Shown: positions 16,377 to 24,768, numbered from the stretch's first letter. The stretch: 64,000 bases of DNA from a bacterium (GCA_029558515.1 JAKQEM010000041.1:1-64000), one strand, 5' to 3'. Made by a program: numbers and translations. The notes: generated by a model from the sequence alone, not told the origin.

Positions 16377-17459
16377 TTAGTGAGCGACGCGCGCCGATGC
16401 AATCCTTTGTGACAGAATTTTTGCGATGCGTCGAGCGGCTTCAGGATGGCTCAATGCGCGGATAAAAACCCCCATCTTCTCCCTAGTATTCGCATCATCG
16501 ACCAAAGCGACGATCGTTGGAACAATCTCCGCATCCGCTCGCGACTGCGGAAGGTGAATGCACCCGCCGGAGAGAGCAGCCGTCTCGGCATTCTTCACCT
16601 GATGATCGCCGGCCAGCCCCGCGATGGGAACGAGGATGGCGGGAATGCCATGAGCCGCCAGTTCCCCGATGTTGCTTGCACCCGCACGGCTCACCGCCAG
16701 ATCGGCGATGGCATAGAAGTGCGCCAGTTCGCCATACGCAAACTCCATGGAAACATATCCGGCTCGGACCCCGGCACCCTGCTTTCCTTTCCCCGTCAGA
16801 TGAATGATGTCACAGTGCGGAAGCAACTGATCGATGTGCGTGATGACCGCGTCATTCAATGCCTGCGCCCCCTGACTCCCGCCGTACACGAGGAGGATCG
16901 GCTTCTTCCCGCTCAGTCCCGTGATGCGCAGTCCCTCCGCGCGTGACCCCCGTGTGATCTCCGGGCGAATGGGATTCCCCGTGAAGACAAGTTTTGAGTT
17001 TTGAGTTTTGAGTGTTGAGTCCCCGTCACTCATCACTTCCGTCGTCATCCCCACACACACCACATCCGCAATCCTCGCCACGATCCTGTTCGCCCTCCCC
17101 ATCACCGCATCGGACTCATGCAGAACAATCGGAATCTTTCGCAGCCTCGCCGCCAGACAACAGGGCACGCTCACGGCGCCGCCTTTGCTGAAAACGATGT
17201 CGGGGCGGAATGTGCGCAGCATCCTCCGACTCTTCAGGAAGTTGCGGATGAATGTGATCGGCAGTGACACGGATCTTCGCGGCAACGGCAACACATCAAA
17301 CATCACATGCTCCCGTTGCAGAAACAATCGATCCGCCTCCTGATCGACACACAAATAAAGCATCTCCGCTTCGGGGTGCAATTCCCCAAACGCACGCCCG
17401 ACCGCCACCATCGGCGCAAGGTGCCCGCCGGATCCGCCGCTGACGAGGAGGAGACGCAT
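16377..17459 (-). CDS. murG: UDP-GlcNAc:lipid I N-acetylglucosaminyltransferase
   Basis: 360-residue GT28 enzyme that converts lipid I to lipid II at the inner face of the membrane. Motifs: VSGGSGGHLAP (first glycine loop), HESDAVMGRANR, YGGSQGAQALN, SRAGASNIGELAAHG and AGDHQVKNAE, the last two being the UDP-GlcNAc-binding signature. Length is normal. Odd: between VCVGMTTEV and FTGNPIRPEI is a stretch STLKTQNSKL encoded by four 7-nt repeats (16992-17019), so the repeat family has entered this gene at a surface loop while keeping the frame. Upstream, ftsW lies on the same strand, recalling a dcw-type grouping. Confidence 0.95.
   Translation of the reverse strand: MRLLLVSGGSGGHLAPMVAVGRAFGELHPEAEMLYLCVDQEADRLFLQREHVMFDVLPLPRRSVSLPITFIRNFLKSRRMLRTFRPDIVFSKGGAVSVPCCLAARLRKIPIVLHESDAVMGRANRIVARIADVVCVGMTTEVMSDGDSTLKTQNSKLVFTGNPIRPEITRGSRAEGLRITGLSGKKPILLVYGGSQGAQALNDAVITHIDQLLPHCDIIHLTGKGKQGAGVRAGYVSMEFAYGELAHFYAIADLAVSRAGASNIGELAAHGIPAILVPIAGLAGDHQVKNAETAALSGGCIHLPQSRADAEIVPTIVALVDDANTREKMGVFIRALSHPEAARRIAKILSQRIASARVAH
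16992..17019. repeat. heptamer array inside murG coding sequence
   Basis: Three ttttgag units plus tgttgag. They lie in frame in murG, in a loop before the conserved TGNP motif. Confidence 0.85.
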
Positions 17460-17543
17460 GGAAGTGGAGTATAGCGGGATTTGGGATTCGAAAAGAGAAC
17501 TTCGCTCCGTGACACACCGTGCAAAGCGTCATATCATCCTCAT

Positions 17544-17765
17544 ATGAATCCCTTAGGAAAGCCGCCGACGGTAGAAGAGCGGATGCTGCAATGGGAAAAT
17601 GCAAGAGTGGAAGATCTGGTTATGTATCTTTCAATGGCATCAATAGATGAATTGAATGAAATGCTAAGATTCGCTGATGGCTTTCCCCCTTCACATATCG
17701 ATGAAATTGAACAGCGGCAACGCGAATTAGAAGAGCAAGAAGCATCTGAAACACTTGCAGTCTGA
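17544..17765 (+). CDS. Small hypothetical protein (73 aa)
   Basis: 73 residues, acidic, predicted helical, ending in a Glu/Gln-rich helix (HIDEIEQRQRELEEQEA). No signal peptide or membrane segment. The ATG at 17544 is chosen because the upstream frame runs into the divergent murG promoter region. Base composition is more AT-rich than the neighbours, like several other small genes in the window. No family recognised. Confidence 0.6.
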   Translation: MNPLGKPPTVEERMLQWENARVEDLVMYLSMASIDELNEMLRFADGFPPSHIDEIEQRQRELEEQEASETLAV

Positions 17766-17784
17766 TGAATGCAGACATCTTGAA

Positions 17785-17812
17785 TTTGGGAATTAGGAAT
17801 TGGAAAATTGGA
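17785..17812. repeat. heptamer array before the ftsW 3' end
   Basis: Units tttggga, attagga, attggaa, aattgga, followed at about 17830-17847 by words of opposite polarity (tatccat, tattcat). It lies between two convergent genes. Confidence 0.65.
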
Positions 17813-17878
17813 TATTCGTTCTGCGTCATTATCCATTATTCATTCGCCCTTCATCCTTCCTGCCCTTCCTCACTTCCC

Positions 17879-19087
17879 CTATCCCCACAACCACCCGCTC
17901 TTCTGTCGGCGGGACTGAATACCCTGCGCGGCACGTCCTCGGCGTTCACTGATGGCGTTCTCGGTGGAATACGTGGAGATGTTGATGAGAATCCCCATGC
18001 CGATGAGTATGGACAGCAGTGACGAACCGCCCGAACTGATGAAGGGGAGCGTGAGGCCCGTGAGCGGGAAGAGTGAGAGATTGACGGCGATATTGAGGAT
18101 GCTCTGGAACGCGATCCACGTCGTGATGCCCGCGGCCAGCAGGAAGCCGAAGCGATCGGGCGCCTCACGTGCGATTTTGAATCCGCGGATGATGAGAATG
18201 GCGTACATCGTGAGGATGATGAGCAGCCGAAAGAAGCCGAGTTCCTCCGCCATCGCGGAAAAGATCATGTCGGCCTGCACCTCCGGCAGGTAGCCGAACT
18301 TCTGAATGGACTTTCCATACCCCACGCCGAACGGCCCGCCGCTTCCCACCGCGATGAGCGCCTGGATGATCTGGTACCCGCCCTCCTCGCGAATGTTCTG
18401 ATTATTGGGATCCATCATGAGCGTAAAGAACGCCCGAAAGCGATCGCGCACGTACTCCTGACTGAGGATCATCGGCAGACCCATCACGCCGGCAAGGGAA
18501 AAACCGATACACAGATGCAAAATATTGCCCCCCGCGATGAAGAACATGGTGGACGCGATGGTGGCAAGCACGAGAAAAGATCCCAAATCCGGCTGCACGG
18601 CGACGAGGAATGTGGAGAGAACGATGAGCGCGGCGAAGGGAAGGAATCCTTCCTGGAACGTACTGATGAGCGACTCGCGCTTCTGCAGCCACAGTGCGAG
18701 ATAGAAGATGAGCGTGAGCTTCAGAAATTCCGACGGTTGCAGGGAAAAACCGAACACCTGCAGCCAGCTCTGCGCGGTCCCGTACTCGTTGCCGAGTCCC
18801 GGGATAAAGAGGAGGAGGAGCAAACCGATGGTCAGGGCAAAGAGGGGAAGCGCGAGCTTCTCCCACAGGCGGTAGGGCGTGAACATGGCGAGCGCCATTG
18901 CGCCAAAACCGATGAGCACGTGCAGGAAGCTGCGCCATAGGAAGAATGAGTTGCTCGGCGCATCCAGAACGCCACGCTCCGCCAATCGCTGGGTCAACTG
19001 ATAGCTCTCAAACACGCTCACACTGGCGATCATGGCGAGCCCGAAGAGGGTCAGCCCGATCACGATGCCGAGGAGCAGTACGTCCAT
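17879..19087 (-). CDS. ftsW: FtsW/RodA-type SEDS peptidoglycan polymerase
   Basis: About 402 residues with ten predicted transmembrane helices. SEDS-family signatures: QPSEFLKLTLIFYLALWL, AVQPDLGSFLVL with the catalytic Asp, GYQIIQALIAVGSGGPFGVG, and TGLTLPFISSGGSSLL near the end. SEDS proteins polymerise glycan from lipid II together with a class B PBP. The ISSGGSS end and the location beside murG favour FtsW, but RodA cannot be excluded by sequence alone. ATG at 19087 is preferred; a GTG four codons upstream would also work. The C-terminal tail is basic and cytoplasmic. Confidence 0.92.
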   Translation of the reverse strand: MDVLLLGIVIGLTLFGLAMIASVSVFESYQLTQRLAERGVLDAPSNSFFLWRSFLHVLIGFGAMALAMFTPYRLWEKLALPLFALTIGLLLLLFIPGLGNEYGTAQSWLQVFGFSLQPSEFLKLTLIFYLALWLQKRESLISTFQEGFLPFAALIVLSTFLVAVQPDLGSFLVLATIASTMFFIAGGNILHLCIGFSLAGVMGLPMILSQEYVRDRFRAFFTLMMDPNNQNIREEGGYQIIQALIAVGSGGPFGVGYGKSIQKFGYLPEVQADMIFSAMAEELGFFRLLIILTMYAILIIRGFKIAREAPDRFGFLLAAGITTWIAFQSILNIAVNLSLFPLTGLTLPFISSGGSSLLSILIGMGILINISTYSTENAISERRGRAAQGIQSRRQKSGWLWG

Positions 19088-19115
19088 CCGACGGAACACA
19101 GCGAGGAGTATAGAG

Positions 19116-19230
19116 GAAATGAGAAATGCAAAATGAGAAATCAGAAATGATTTGGGAGGAATGATTCTCTGCTCCGTACATTCTCCTCCAGCACAACATT
19201 TTACATTTTACATTTTGCATTTAGCATTGG
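19116..19230. repeat. inverted pair of heptamer arrays between ftsW and lspA
   Basis: Left arm 19116-19150 has five gaaatga-type units. Right arm 19196-19230 has five acatttt/gcattta units of roughly complementary word. The arms could pair around a 45-base loop, between two divergent gene starts. Confidence 0.75.
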
Positions 19231-19234
19231 TGCG

Positions 19235-19708
19235 ATGTATCTCTTCTCCCTCACCGCCCTCCTCGCCTTTCTCATAAGTTTTGCCTCCGCGGTGCTCGCA
19301 AACTCATTCCTCGTTGAACGCATCCCGATCCTCGGCGACTTCCTCGGACTGACACTCTCACAGAATCCCGGCATCGCCTTCGGCTGGAGATTCCCGCCTG
19401 TTATCCAGACTCTCCTCATTTTCGCAGCACTCGTCGTCGTGTGTGTCCTCGCGGTGCGCACGGTGCGGGAACGCACGCACGATCCTATCCGCACACAGGG
19501 AAGGTTGCGGCTGGCTGCGATCGGCTACGGGCTGATCATCGGCGGGGCACTGGGAAATATCGTGGATCGTCTGCCGCGCGGGCTTGTCACAGACTTCATC
19601 CAGGTGGGATCGTTCCCCGTCTTCAATGTCGCAGACAGCTGCATCACCGTCGGCGTGGCGTTTGTCCTTGCTGCAAGCATAAAATTGAATCATAATAGCA
19701 AAGATTGA
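19235..19708 (+). CDS. lspA: Lipoprotein signal peptidase (signal peptidase II)
   Basis: 157-residue membrane aspartyl protease with four hydrophobic segments. It cleaves the signal peptide of diacylglyceryl prolipoproteins. Family motifs: LSQNPGIAFGW, GGALGNIVDRLPRG with the first catalytic Asp, and FPVFNVADSCITVG with the second. Length is typical. The presence of LspA agrees with the lipobox-bearing proteins in the window (operon gene 3, the cyclophilin and the giant LamG protein). It is divergent from ftsW. Confidence 0.95.
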   Translation: MYLFSLTALLAFLISFASAVLANSFLVERIPILGDFLGLTLSQNPGIAFGWRFPPVIQTLLIFAALVVVCVLAVRTVRERTHDPIRTQGRLRLAAIGYGLIIGGALGNIVDRLPRGLVTDFIQVGSFPVFNVADSCITVGVAFVLAASIKLNHNSKD

Positions 19709-19761
19709 TGAGGCCCGGAGTTGGCCCCGTGCCCGATTGGCGTTAGGCTTGCTTGTCCTCC

Positions 19762-20556
19762 ATGATTTACGCATCCGTTTTCATCGTCTCGCTGTCGGGG
19801 ATCGCTCTCATCCTCAGCATCCGCCTGCTCCTGCGACAACGAACGGTCCGCCGATTCGTCCGGTCCATCCGCCAGCGCTTCGAATCCGCGGAAGACCGCG
19901 GCGTGCAACTCATCGAAGAAACACCCGTGCGCAAGCCGCGTAAAAACCCGCGCGCATCCGCCATCGAGATGCAGCAGGTGCGCACACTCGTGCACAGTGC
20001 GGAGAAAGCGGAAAAGCAGGGGAAGATCGATGAAGTGGAACGACTGCTCATTCAGGCACTCACCATCCACCCGCACGACACGGATGTCCGGGCGCAGCTC
20101 GCCAAGCTCTACCTGACGACGGAACGCGAGGGGAAGGCCGAGGCGATGTACCGCGAGCTCCTGCAGCAACGCGACGATGCGTCCTTTCACGCAAACCTCG
20201 GACTCGCGCTGTACCGTCAGACCAAGTACGAGGACGCGTGCTTTGCCTACCAAGAAGCGCTCAACCGGGACCCGAAGAACCCCGAGCGCTCCGCGGCACT
20301 GGGGCGCGCATGCATCGCCGCACGGAGATTCGAGGAAGCAATATCCCTTCTGGAAAAAGCGAGTCTCTTCCTCTCACGCGACACCGACATTCTGCACCTT
20401 TTGGCCGAGTGCTACCTGCAAATCGATCAGCGCGAAAAAGCCGAGGACGCCTACCGTCGCATCAACAGACTGGAACCGTACAATGAGGACGTGAAAGCGA
20501 AAATGCGGGAGATTCGGGAGGGGATGGAGGACGGAGGATCGGGGACGAAGGACTAG
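19762..20556 (+). CDS. Membrane-anchored TPR-repeat protein
   Basis: 264 residues. An N-terminal transmembrane helix (IYASVFIVSLSGIALILSI) precedes a basic stretch and a series of tetratricopeptide repeats from about residue 70 to the end (for example LGLALYRQTKYEDACFAYQE, LGRACIAARRFEEAISLLEK and LAECYLQIDQREKAEDAYRR). The TPR part is predicted to be cytoplasmic and to act as a protein-binding scaffold; the partner is unknown. It lies 53 bases downstream of lspA and is probably in the same transcript. The TAG stop is inside a heptamer array, so the last residues (SGTKD) are array-encoded. Confidence 0.88.
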   Translation: MIYASVFIVSLSGIALILSIRLLLRQRTVRRFVRSIRQRFESAEDRGVQLIEETPVRKPRKNPRASAIEMQQVRTLVHSAEKAEKQGKIDEVERLLIQALTIHPHDTDVRAQLAKLYLTTEREGKAEAMYRELLQQRDDASFHANLGLALYRQTKYEDACFAYQEALNRDPKNPERSAALGRACIAARRFEEAISLLEKASLFLSRDTDILHLLAECYLQIDQREKAEDAYRRINRLEPYNEDVKAKMREIREGMEDGGSGTKD

Positions 20557-20578
20557 GGACGAAGGATTGGGATCTGGG
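20537..20578. repeat. heptamer array over the TPR gene stop
   Basis: Six units (gatcggg, gacgaag, gactagg, gacgaag, gattggg, atctggg). The TAG stop (20554-20556) is in the third unit. Confidence 0.8.
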
Positions 20579-20598
20579 AATAGCAGTGAGGGGATTTT

Positions 20599-20674
20599 CG
20601 TTATTTCGTTGATTCGTTATTTCGTGTAGTGTAACTATCCTTGTAGCAGAAACGAGATAATGAAGTAACGAAGC
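20599..20674. repeat. inverted pair of 8-nt word arrays (possible bidirectional terminator)
   Basis: Left arm cgttattt, cgttgatt, cgttattt (20599-20622). Right arm aacgagat, aatgaagt, aacgaagc (20651-20674). It lies between two convergent genes and ends five bases from the ferredoxin stop. A hairpin would be imperfect. Confidence 0.7.
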
Positions 20675-20678
20675 GCCT

Positions 20679-20963
20679 TCAATATTCGACGACCTCCACC
20701 GTGGTGTCGCCCTGCACCTGCGCCTGGCACCCGAGGCGCTCCGCATCTTCCGTCACACCCATGTTCTCCTCGCGGTCATTGCGGGGACTGAGATGATCCG
20801 CTCCTTCCTTCACCTTGCAAAGACACGTGGTGCAAAACCCGTTCCCCCCGCACGCATGTTCCATGACGATGTCGTGATCCAGCGCGATTTGGAGCAGCGT
20901 TTCGCCCTCCTTCCCTTCCACGGTGACGGGCTCGCCGTTGATGATGTACGTAACCTTAGGCAT
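20679..20963 (-). CDS. 2Fe-2S plant-type ferredoxin
   Basis: 94-residue soluble electron carrier. The cluster ligands fit the pattern C-x5-C-x2-C then a distant C: ACGGNGFCTTCLC (Cys38, Cys44, Cys47) and LGCQAQ (about Cys79). The N-terminal beta-grasp segment VTYIINGEPVTVEGKEGETL is typical. It may serve Fe-S cluster assembly (Suf genes lie elsewhere in the window) or a reductase; the partner is not evident. It is transcribed convergently with the TPR gene. Confidence 0.9.
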   Translation of the reverse strand: MPKVTYIINGEPVTVEGKEGETLLQIALDHDIVMEHACGGNGFCTTCLCKVKEGADHLSPRNDREENMGVTEDAERLGCQAQVQGDTTVEVVEY

Positions 20964-21000
20964 GAGGGAATGCTAAATGCAAAAAAGGGAAATGGGAAAT

Positions 21001-21080
21001 AGAATAACAGATTAACAGAGTAACGGAATAACAGGAACGTACGTACTGTTACTCTGATCCCTGTTATTCTGTTATTCTCG
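21001..21080. repeat. inverted pair of 8-nt word arrays upstream of nrdR
   Basis: Left arm agaataac, agattaac, agagtaac, ggaataac. Right arm (from 21047) the complementary gttactct, gttattct, gttattct words. It fills the divergent region between the ferredoxin and nrdR starts. Confidence 0.75.
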
Positions 21081-21113
21081 TCCTGTTCTTCTCATTCCTG
21101 ATACTCTCTCTCC

Positions 21114-21563
21114 ATGCGCTGCTCCCGCTGCAAATCGCAGGATACGTCCGTCATCGACTCCCGCCTGACCGAGGAAGGCAGGTCCGTGCGTCGCCGACGA
21201 GAGTGCACGAACTGTCACTATCGCTTCACCACCTTCGAGCGACAGGAAATGACCTCGCTCATCGTGGTCAAACGGGACGGCACGCGCGAGCCCTACGCCC
21301 GGCCCAAGCTGGAACGGGGAATCTGGCTTTCCTGCACGAAGCGCCCGGTCACTCGCGAACAGCTGGACTCCCTGCTCTCGCGATTGGAGGAAGAGTGGGC
21401 GGCGGAAGGGCAGGAAGTCACCTCCGCGAAGATCGGCGAATCGGTGATGCTGGAACTCAAGAAACTCGATTCCGTGGCCTACATCCGCTTCGCCTCCGTT
21501 CATAGGGAATTCAAAGATGTGGAGGAGTTCAAGGAGGAGCTGGGGAAGATATTCCACAAATGA
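21114..21563 (+). CDS. nrdR: NrdR transcriptional repressor
   Basis: 149-residue repressor of ribonucleotide reductase genes. The N-terminal zinc ribbon shows two Cys pairs (MRCSRCKSQDT and RRRRECTNCHYRFTTFE). An ATP-cone follows from about residue 48 (IVVKRDGTREPYARPKLERG) through VAYIRFASVHREFKDVEEF. It senses nucleotide state through the ATP-cone and binds NrdR boxes. Length and motifs are canonical. No nrd gene is in the window. Confidence 0.96.
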   Translation: MRCSRCKSQDTSVIDSRLTEEGRSVRRRRECTNCHYRFTTFERQEMTSLIVVKRDGTREPYARPKLERGIWLSCTKRPVTREQLDSLLSRLEEEWAAEGQEVTSAKIGESVMLELKKLDSVAYIRFASVHREFKDVEEFKEELGKIFHK

Positions 21564-21587
21564 AGGCAGAAACGGCGAGAGGGGGGC

Positions 21588-21603
21588 AGAAAGGGCAGAA
21601 AGG
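21588..21603. repeat. left arm of a 16-bp inverted repeat around the four-helix-bundle gene
   Basis: agaaagggcagaaagg at 21588-21603 is the exact reverse complement of 22009-22024. The pair brackets the gene at 21619-21981. Confidence 0.85.
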
Positions 21604-21618
21604 TTGTATGATTCGTCC

Positions 21619-21981
21619 ATGCAACGAAAACTGGATACAGGCTTTCGCAGGCTAATTGTGTGGCAAGAGGCCAAAAAGCTAACAATCAAAATATACGTTC
21701 TCACGAAAAAATTCCCATCGGAAGAACAATTTCATTTGGTAAGCCAACTGCGACGCGCATCCAGTTCTATCATGGCAAACATTGCTGAAGGTTCGGCCAT
21801 GCCAACAAAATCCCATAGAAATGCGTATTATGTACGAGCTCGTGGATCAGTGGTAGAAGTGGATAATTTTACGGAACTCTGCAAAGATTTAGACCTGTTT
21901 TCGGAGAAGGAAGCTCTCGATATCACCGATCACTGCGCCCGCCTGAGCTATCTCCTTACACAATTGATCAAAAGTAGCTAA
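21619..21981 (+). CDS. Four-helix-bundle protein of the 23S rRNA IVS-protein family
   Basis: 120-residue helical protein. The pattern FRRLIVWQEAKKLTIKIYVL, then LVSQLRRASSSIMANIAEGS and ARGSVVEVDNFTELCKDL, matches the family first seen encoded by intervening sequences in 23S rRNA genes (also called S23/IVP, TIGR02436-type). Such proteins form four-helix bundles with a poorly known RNA-linked role. Here the gene is free-standing, AT-rich compared with its neighbours, and bracketed by a perfect 16-bp inverted repeat. The start is the ATG at 21619. It lies between nrdR and aspS on the same strand. Confidence 0.88.
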   Translation: MQRKLDTGFRRLIVWQEAKKLTIKIYVLTKKFPSEEQFHLVSQLRRASSSIMANIAEGSAMPTKSHRNAYYVRARGSVVEVDNFTELCKDLDLFSEKEALDITDHCARLSYLLTQLIKSS

Positions 21982-22008
21982 CCTTTCTTTCCTTCCTCCC
22001 TTTTCTTA

Positions 22009-22024
22009 CCTTTCTGCCCTTTCT
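22009..22024. repeat. right arm of a 16-bp inverted repeat
   Basis: cctttctgccctttct, the reverse complement of 21588-21603, inside a pyrimidine-rich stretch upstream of aspS. Confidence 0.85.
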
Positions 22025-22048
22025 CCCTTTTCTTACTTTCCTTCCCTC

Positions 22049-23809
22049 ATGCTACGCTCCCATACCTGCGGTGAACTCCGTCCCGAGCACGTTGGTCAAT
22101 CCGTCACCCTGTGCGGATGGGTCCACCGGCGGCGCGACCACGGCGGTCTCATCTTCATCGATCTCCGCGATCACTACGGCATCACGCAGGTGGTGATTCG
22201 GCCGGAACAAACGGACATTTTCAACGCAGCGGAACGCGTCCGCTCCGAATGGGTGCTGCAAGTGGAGGGAGTCGTGCAAAAGAGACAGGCGGGTGCGGAG
22301 CGAGAAGACAATCCCACGGGAGCCATCGAGCTCGATGTGAACACACTGACCGCCCTCAGCGAATCCGCCACGCCGCCGTTTGAAATCGATCAGGAGAAAG
22401 AGATCAACGAAGAGCTGCGTTTGAAGTACCGCTTCCTCGACCTGCGCCGTCCCCGCATGCAGGAGATCATGAGCAAGCGCGACAAGCTGATCACGCACAT
22501 TCGGGAGTACATGCATCGAAATGAATTCACGGAGGTGCAGACGCCGATCCTCGCCAACTCCTCGCCGGAGGGCGCCCGCGATTACCTCGTTCCCAGCCGC
22601 CTCCACCCGGGACAGTTCTATGCGCTCCCGCAGGCTCCGCAGCAATTCAAGCAACTCCTCATGGTGGCGGGGCTGGATCGCTATTTTCAGATCGCCCCGT
22701 GCTTCCGCGACGAAGATCCGCGCGCCGATCGTCATCCGGGAGAATTCTATCAGCTCGATCTCGAAATGAGCTTCGTGGAGCAGGAGGATGTCTTCAAGGT
22801 TACCGAACCGCTGATGGTGGAACTGACGCACGCGTTCAGCGATAAGAAAGTGATGTGGGACCCGTTCCCGCGCATCAAGTGGCGCGATGCGCTGAACACC
22901 TACGGCTCCGATAAACCGGATCTCCGCTTCGAACTGAAGATACAAGACGTCTCAGACAGAGTGAAACAGTCGGGATTCTCCGTCTTCGCAAGCGCAGTGG
23001 AAGGGGGAGGAGTGGTGAAGGCGCTCGTCGTACCGGGGGGCGCATCCTTCACGCGCAAAGACATCGATGAACTCACGGAAACCGCCAAGGTCTACGGCGG
23101 GAAAGGCCTCGCGTACATAGTGATGAAAGACGGCCGGCCGCAATCGCCCATCGTCAAATTCCTCGGGGAGGATCTGTCGAAACAACTGATGGAGACGCTC
23201 GGGGCGAAGGAGGGTGACGCCGTGTTCTTCGCAGCGGACAAGTGGCTCACCGCCTGCGTCAGCCTCGGCCAAGTGCGCGCGCATGCCGCCCGCAAGCAGC
23301 GTCTCGACGATCCGAAAAAAGCGGCCTGGGCGTGGATCGTTGATTTTCCGATGTACGAGTGGAACGAAGAGGAGCAGAAGATCGACTTCTCGCATAACCC
23401 CTTCTCCATGCCGCAGGGGGGAATGGAAGCGCTGATGACGAAAGACCCGCTGGATATCATCGCTTTCCAGTACGACTTCGTCTGCAACGGCTTTGAGCTG
23501 ACGAGCGGCGCCATCCGCAACCACCGACCCGACATCATGTACAAGGCATTCGAGATCGCGGGGTATCCGAAATCGGAGGTCGATCGTCGCTTCGGCGGCA
23601 TGATCCGCGCCTTTGAGTACGGCGCTCCCCCGCACGGCGGCTGCGCACCCGGCATCGACCGTCTCATGATGGTGCTGTGGGAATGCCCCTCTATCCGCGA
23701 CATCTACGCCTTCCCGAAGAACGGCAAAGCGCAGGATGTCTTAATGGGCGCCCCGTCGATGGTCTTCGACCGGCAACTCAAGGAACTGCACATCAAGGTG
23801 ACGGATTGA
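22049..23809 (+). CDS. aspS: Aspartyl-tRNA synthetase
   Basis: 586-residue class IIb synthetase of bacterial type. Order: N-terminal OB anticodon-binding domain (VTLCGWVHRRRDHGGLIFIDLRDH in the first 50 residues), catalytic core with motif 2 (CFRDEDPRADRHPGEFYQLD), an inserted GAD-type domain around residues 300-420, and motif 3 (GGCAPGIDRLMMVL). It ends with the bacterial tail DVLMGAPSMV. Length is typical. The last about 70 bases are duplicated downstream at 24655-24725. Whether it also charges tRNA-Asn was not determined. Confidence 0.97.
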   Translation: MLRSHTCGELRPEHVGQSVTLCGWVHRRRDHGGLIFIDLRDHYGITQVVIRPEQTDIFNAAERVRSEWVLQVEGVVQKRQAGAEREDNPTGAIELDVNTLTALSESATPPFEIDQEKEINEELRLKYRFLDLRRPRMQEIMSKRDKLITHIREYMHRNEFTEVQTPILANSSPEGARDYLVPSRLHPGQFYALPQAPQQFKQLLMVAGLDRYFQIAPCFRDEDPRADRHPGEFYQLDLEMSFVEQEDVFKVTEPLMVELTHAFSDKKVMWDPFPRIKWRDALNTYGSDKPDLRFELKIQDVSDRVKQSGFSVFASAVEGGGVVKALVVPGGASFTRKDIDELTETAKVYGGKGLAYIVMKDGRPQSPIVKFLGEDLSKQLMETLGAKEGDAVFFAADKWLTACVSLGQVRAHAARKQRLDDPKKAAWAWIVDFPMYEWNEEEQKIDFSHNPFSMPQGGMEALMTKDPLDIIAFQYDFVCNGFELTSGAIRNHRPDIMYKAFEIAGYPKSEVDRRFGGMIRAFEYGAPPHGGCAPGIDRLMMVLWECPSIRDIYAFPKNGKAQDVLMGAPSMVFDRQLKELHIKVTD

Positions 23810-23814
23810 CCGAC
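23744..23814 (+). repeat. aspS 3'-end repeat, copy 1
   Basis: Last 66 bases of aspS plus five bases beyond the stop. It matches 24655-24725 with only about three mismatches by eye. Confidence 0.88.
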
Positions 23815-23971
23815 ATCCATCGGTATACGCACATGCCGGCATGACGAAATGAAAAACGACGTTGCTGCTCTGCACGAAATACCTGGAACGAAAAAAGATT
23901 GTCGATTCTATTGACTGTAGATCATTATGCATATATATTCATTACGTACTATTTCTTTCCCATCCATTTTT

Positions 23972-24214
23972 ATGCCAGCATTTGACGGAACAGGACCAAA
24001 CGGCAACGGTCCGATGACCGGTTGGAGCAGGGGCATGTGTGCCAACAGAGGTTTCGGACCTCGATGGGGCGCCGGCCGCAGGGGTTTCTGCAACGTATTC
24101 GGCCGCCGCACTCCCCGCACGGACGACCGCGAGTGGATCGCGGAGGAAATTCAAGCGGTAACAGAGTACCTCGAAGACCTTCGCGCACAAGAAAAGGAAC
24201 TCCATAAGACTTGA
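23972..24214 (+). CDS. DUF5320-like small Gly/Arg-rich protein
   Basis: 80 residues starting MPAFDGTGPNGNGPMTGWSR, the Gly/Pro/Met-rich opening typical of the DUF5320 family, with a further Gly-rich segment FGPRWGAGRRGF and a C-terminal helix (EEIQAVTEYLEDLRAQEKEL). Such proteins are often encoded beside DUF134 regulators, as here. Function is unknown. The Met at 23972 is chosen because the family signature begins there; a Met 15 codons earlier is open. The gene lies in the segment bounded by the two aspS tail copies. Confidence 0.8.
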   Translation: MPAFDGTGPNGNGPMTGWSRGMCANRGFGPRWGAGRRGFCNVFGRRTPRTDDREWIAEEIQAVTEYLEDLRAQEKELHKT

Positions 24215-24286
24215 AGGTACGCATTACGGCCAAAGCAAACCATCGACGCAATACACATACTCTGTGTATTCCGATACTGTAGACGC

Positions 24287-24580
24287 ATGGTACGCCCTCT
24301 CAAGCCTCGCACCATCGGTCGTTCACCCGGCGCAACGTACTTCAAACCGCGCGGCATACCGCTGCGCGCTCTGTCACATGTCATCCTGACACTGGATGAA
24401 GTGGAAGCGATGCGTCTGAGCGATATGAATGGAATGAACCAAACGGATGCAGCGAAGAGCATGGGCGTATCGCAGAGCACATTCCATCGCATTCTCGCAA
24501 CCGCACACCACAAAACCGCCGACGCTCTCCTGAACGGCAAGGCAATGAAAATTGAAGGAGGATCAATCCTGCATGCATAA
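24287..24580 (+). CDS. DUF134 (UPF0251) helix-turn-helix protein
   Basis: 97-residue DNA-binding protein. It has the family opening MVRPLKPRTIG, then YFKPRGIPLRAL, LTLDEVEAMRLSDMNGMNQ, and the helix-turn-helix TDAAKSMGVSQSTFHRILAT. It is a likely regulator, probably of the adjacent DUF5320 gene. The C-terminus is shorter than in many members. It lies 72 bases after the DUF5320 gene on the same strand, inside the block between the aspS tail copies. Confidence 0.9.
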   Translation: MVRPLKPRTIGRSPGATYFKPRGIPLRALSHVILTLDEVEAMRLSDMNGMNQTDAAKSMGVSQSTFHRILATAHHKTADALLNGKAMKIEGGSILHA

Positions 24581-24654
24581 AAAAGGTAACTACCCCCTGA
24601 TGCGGGGGGCGTCATGGCGATCCTGCCAAATCCATGACGTACGAGCTGAATGGT

Positions 24655-24725
24655 ATGGTCGCCCCGTCGATGGTCTTCGACCGGCAACTCAAGGAACTGC
24701 ACATCAAGGTGGTGGATTGACCGAC
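24655..24725 (+). repeat. aspS 3'-end repeat, copy 2
   Basis: Non-coding duplicate of the aspS 3' end (see 23744-23814), 911 bases downstream. It includes the equivalent of the stop codon and the following ccgac. Confidence 0.88.
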
Positions 24726-24768
24726 CACCCCTTGGCAAAGCGGTGTACACGGATTACCATATGCCACT

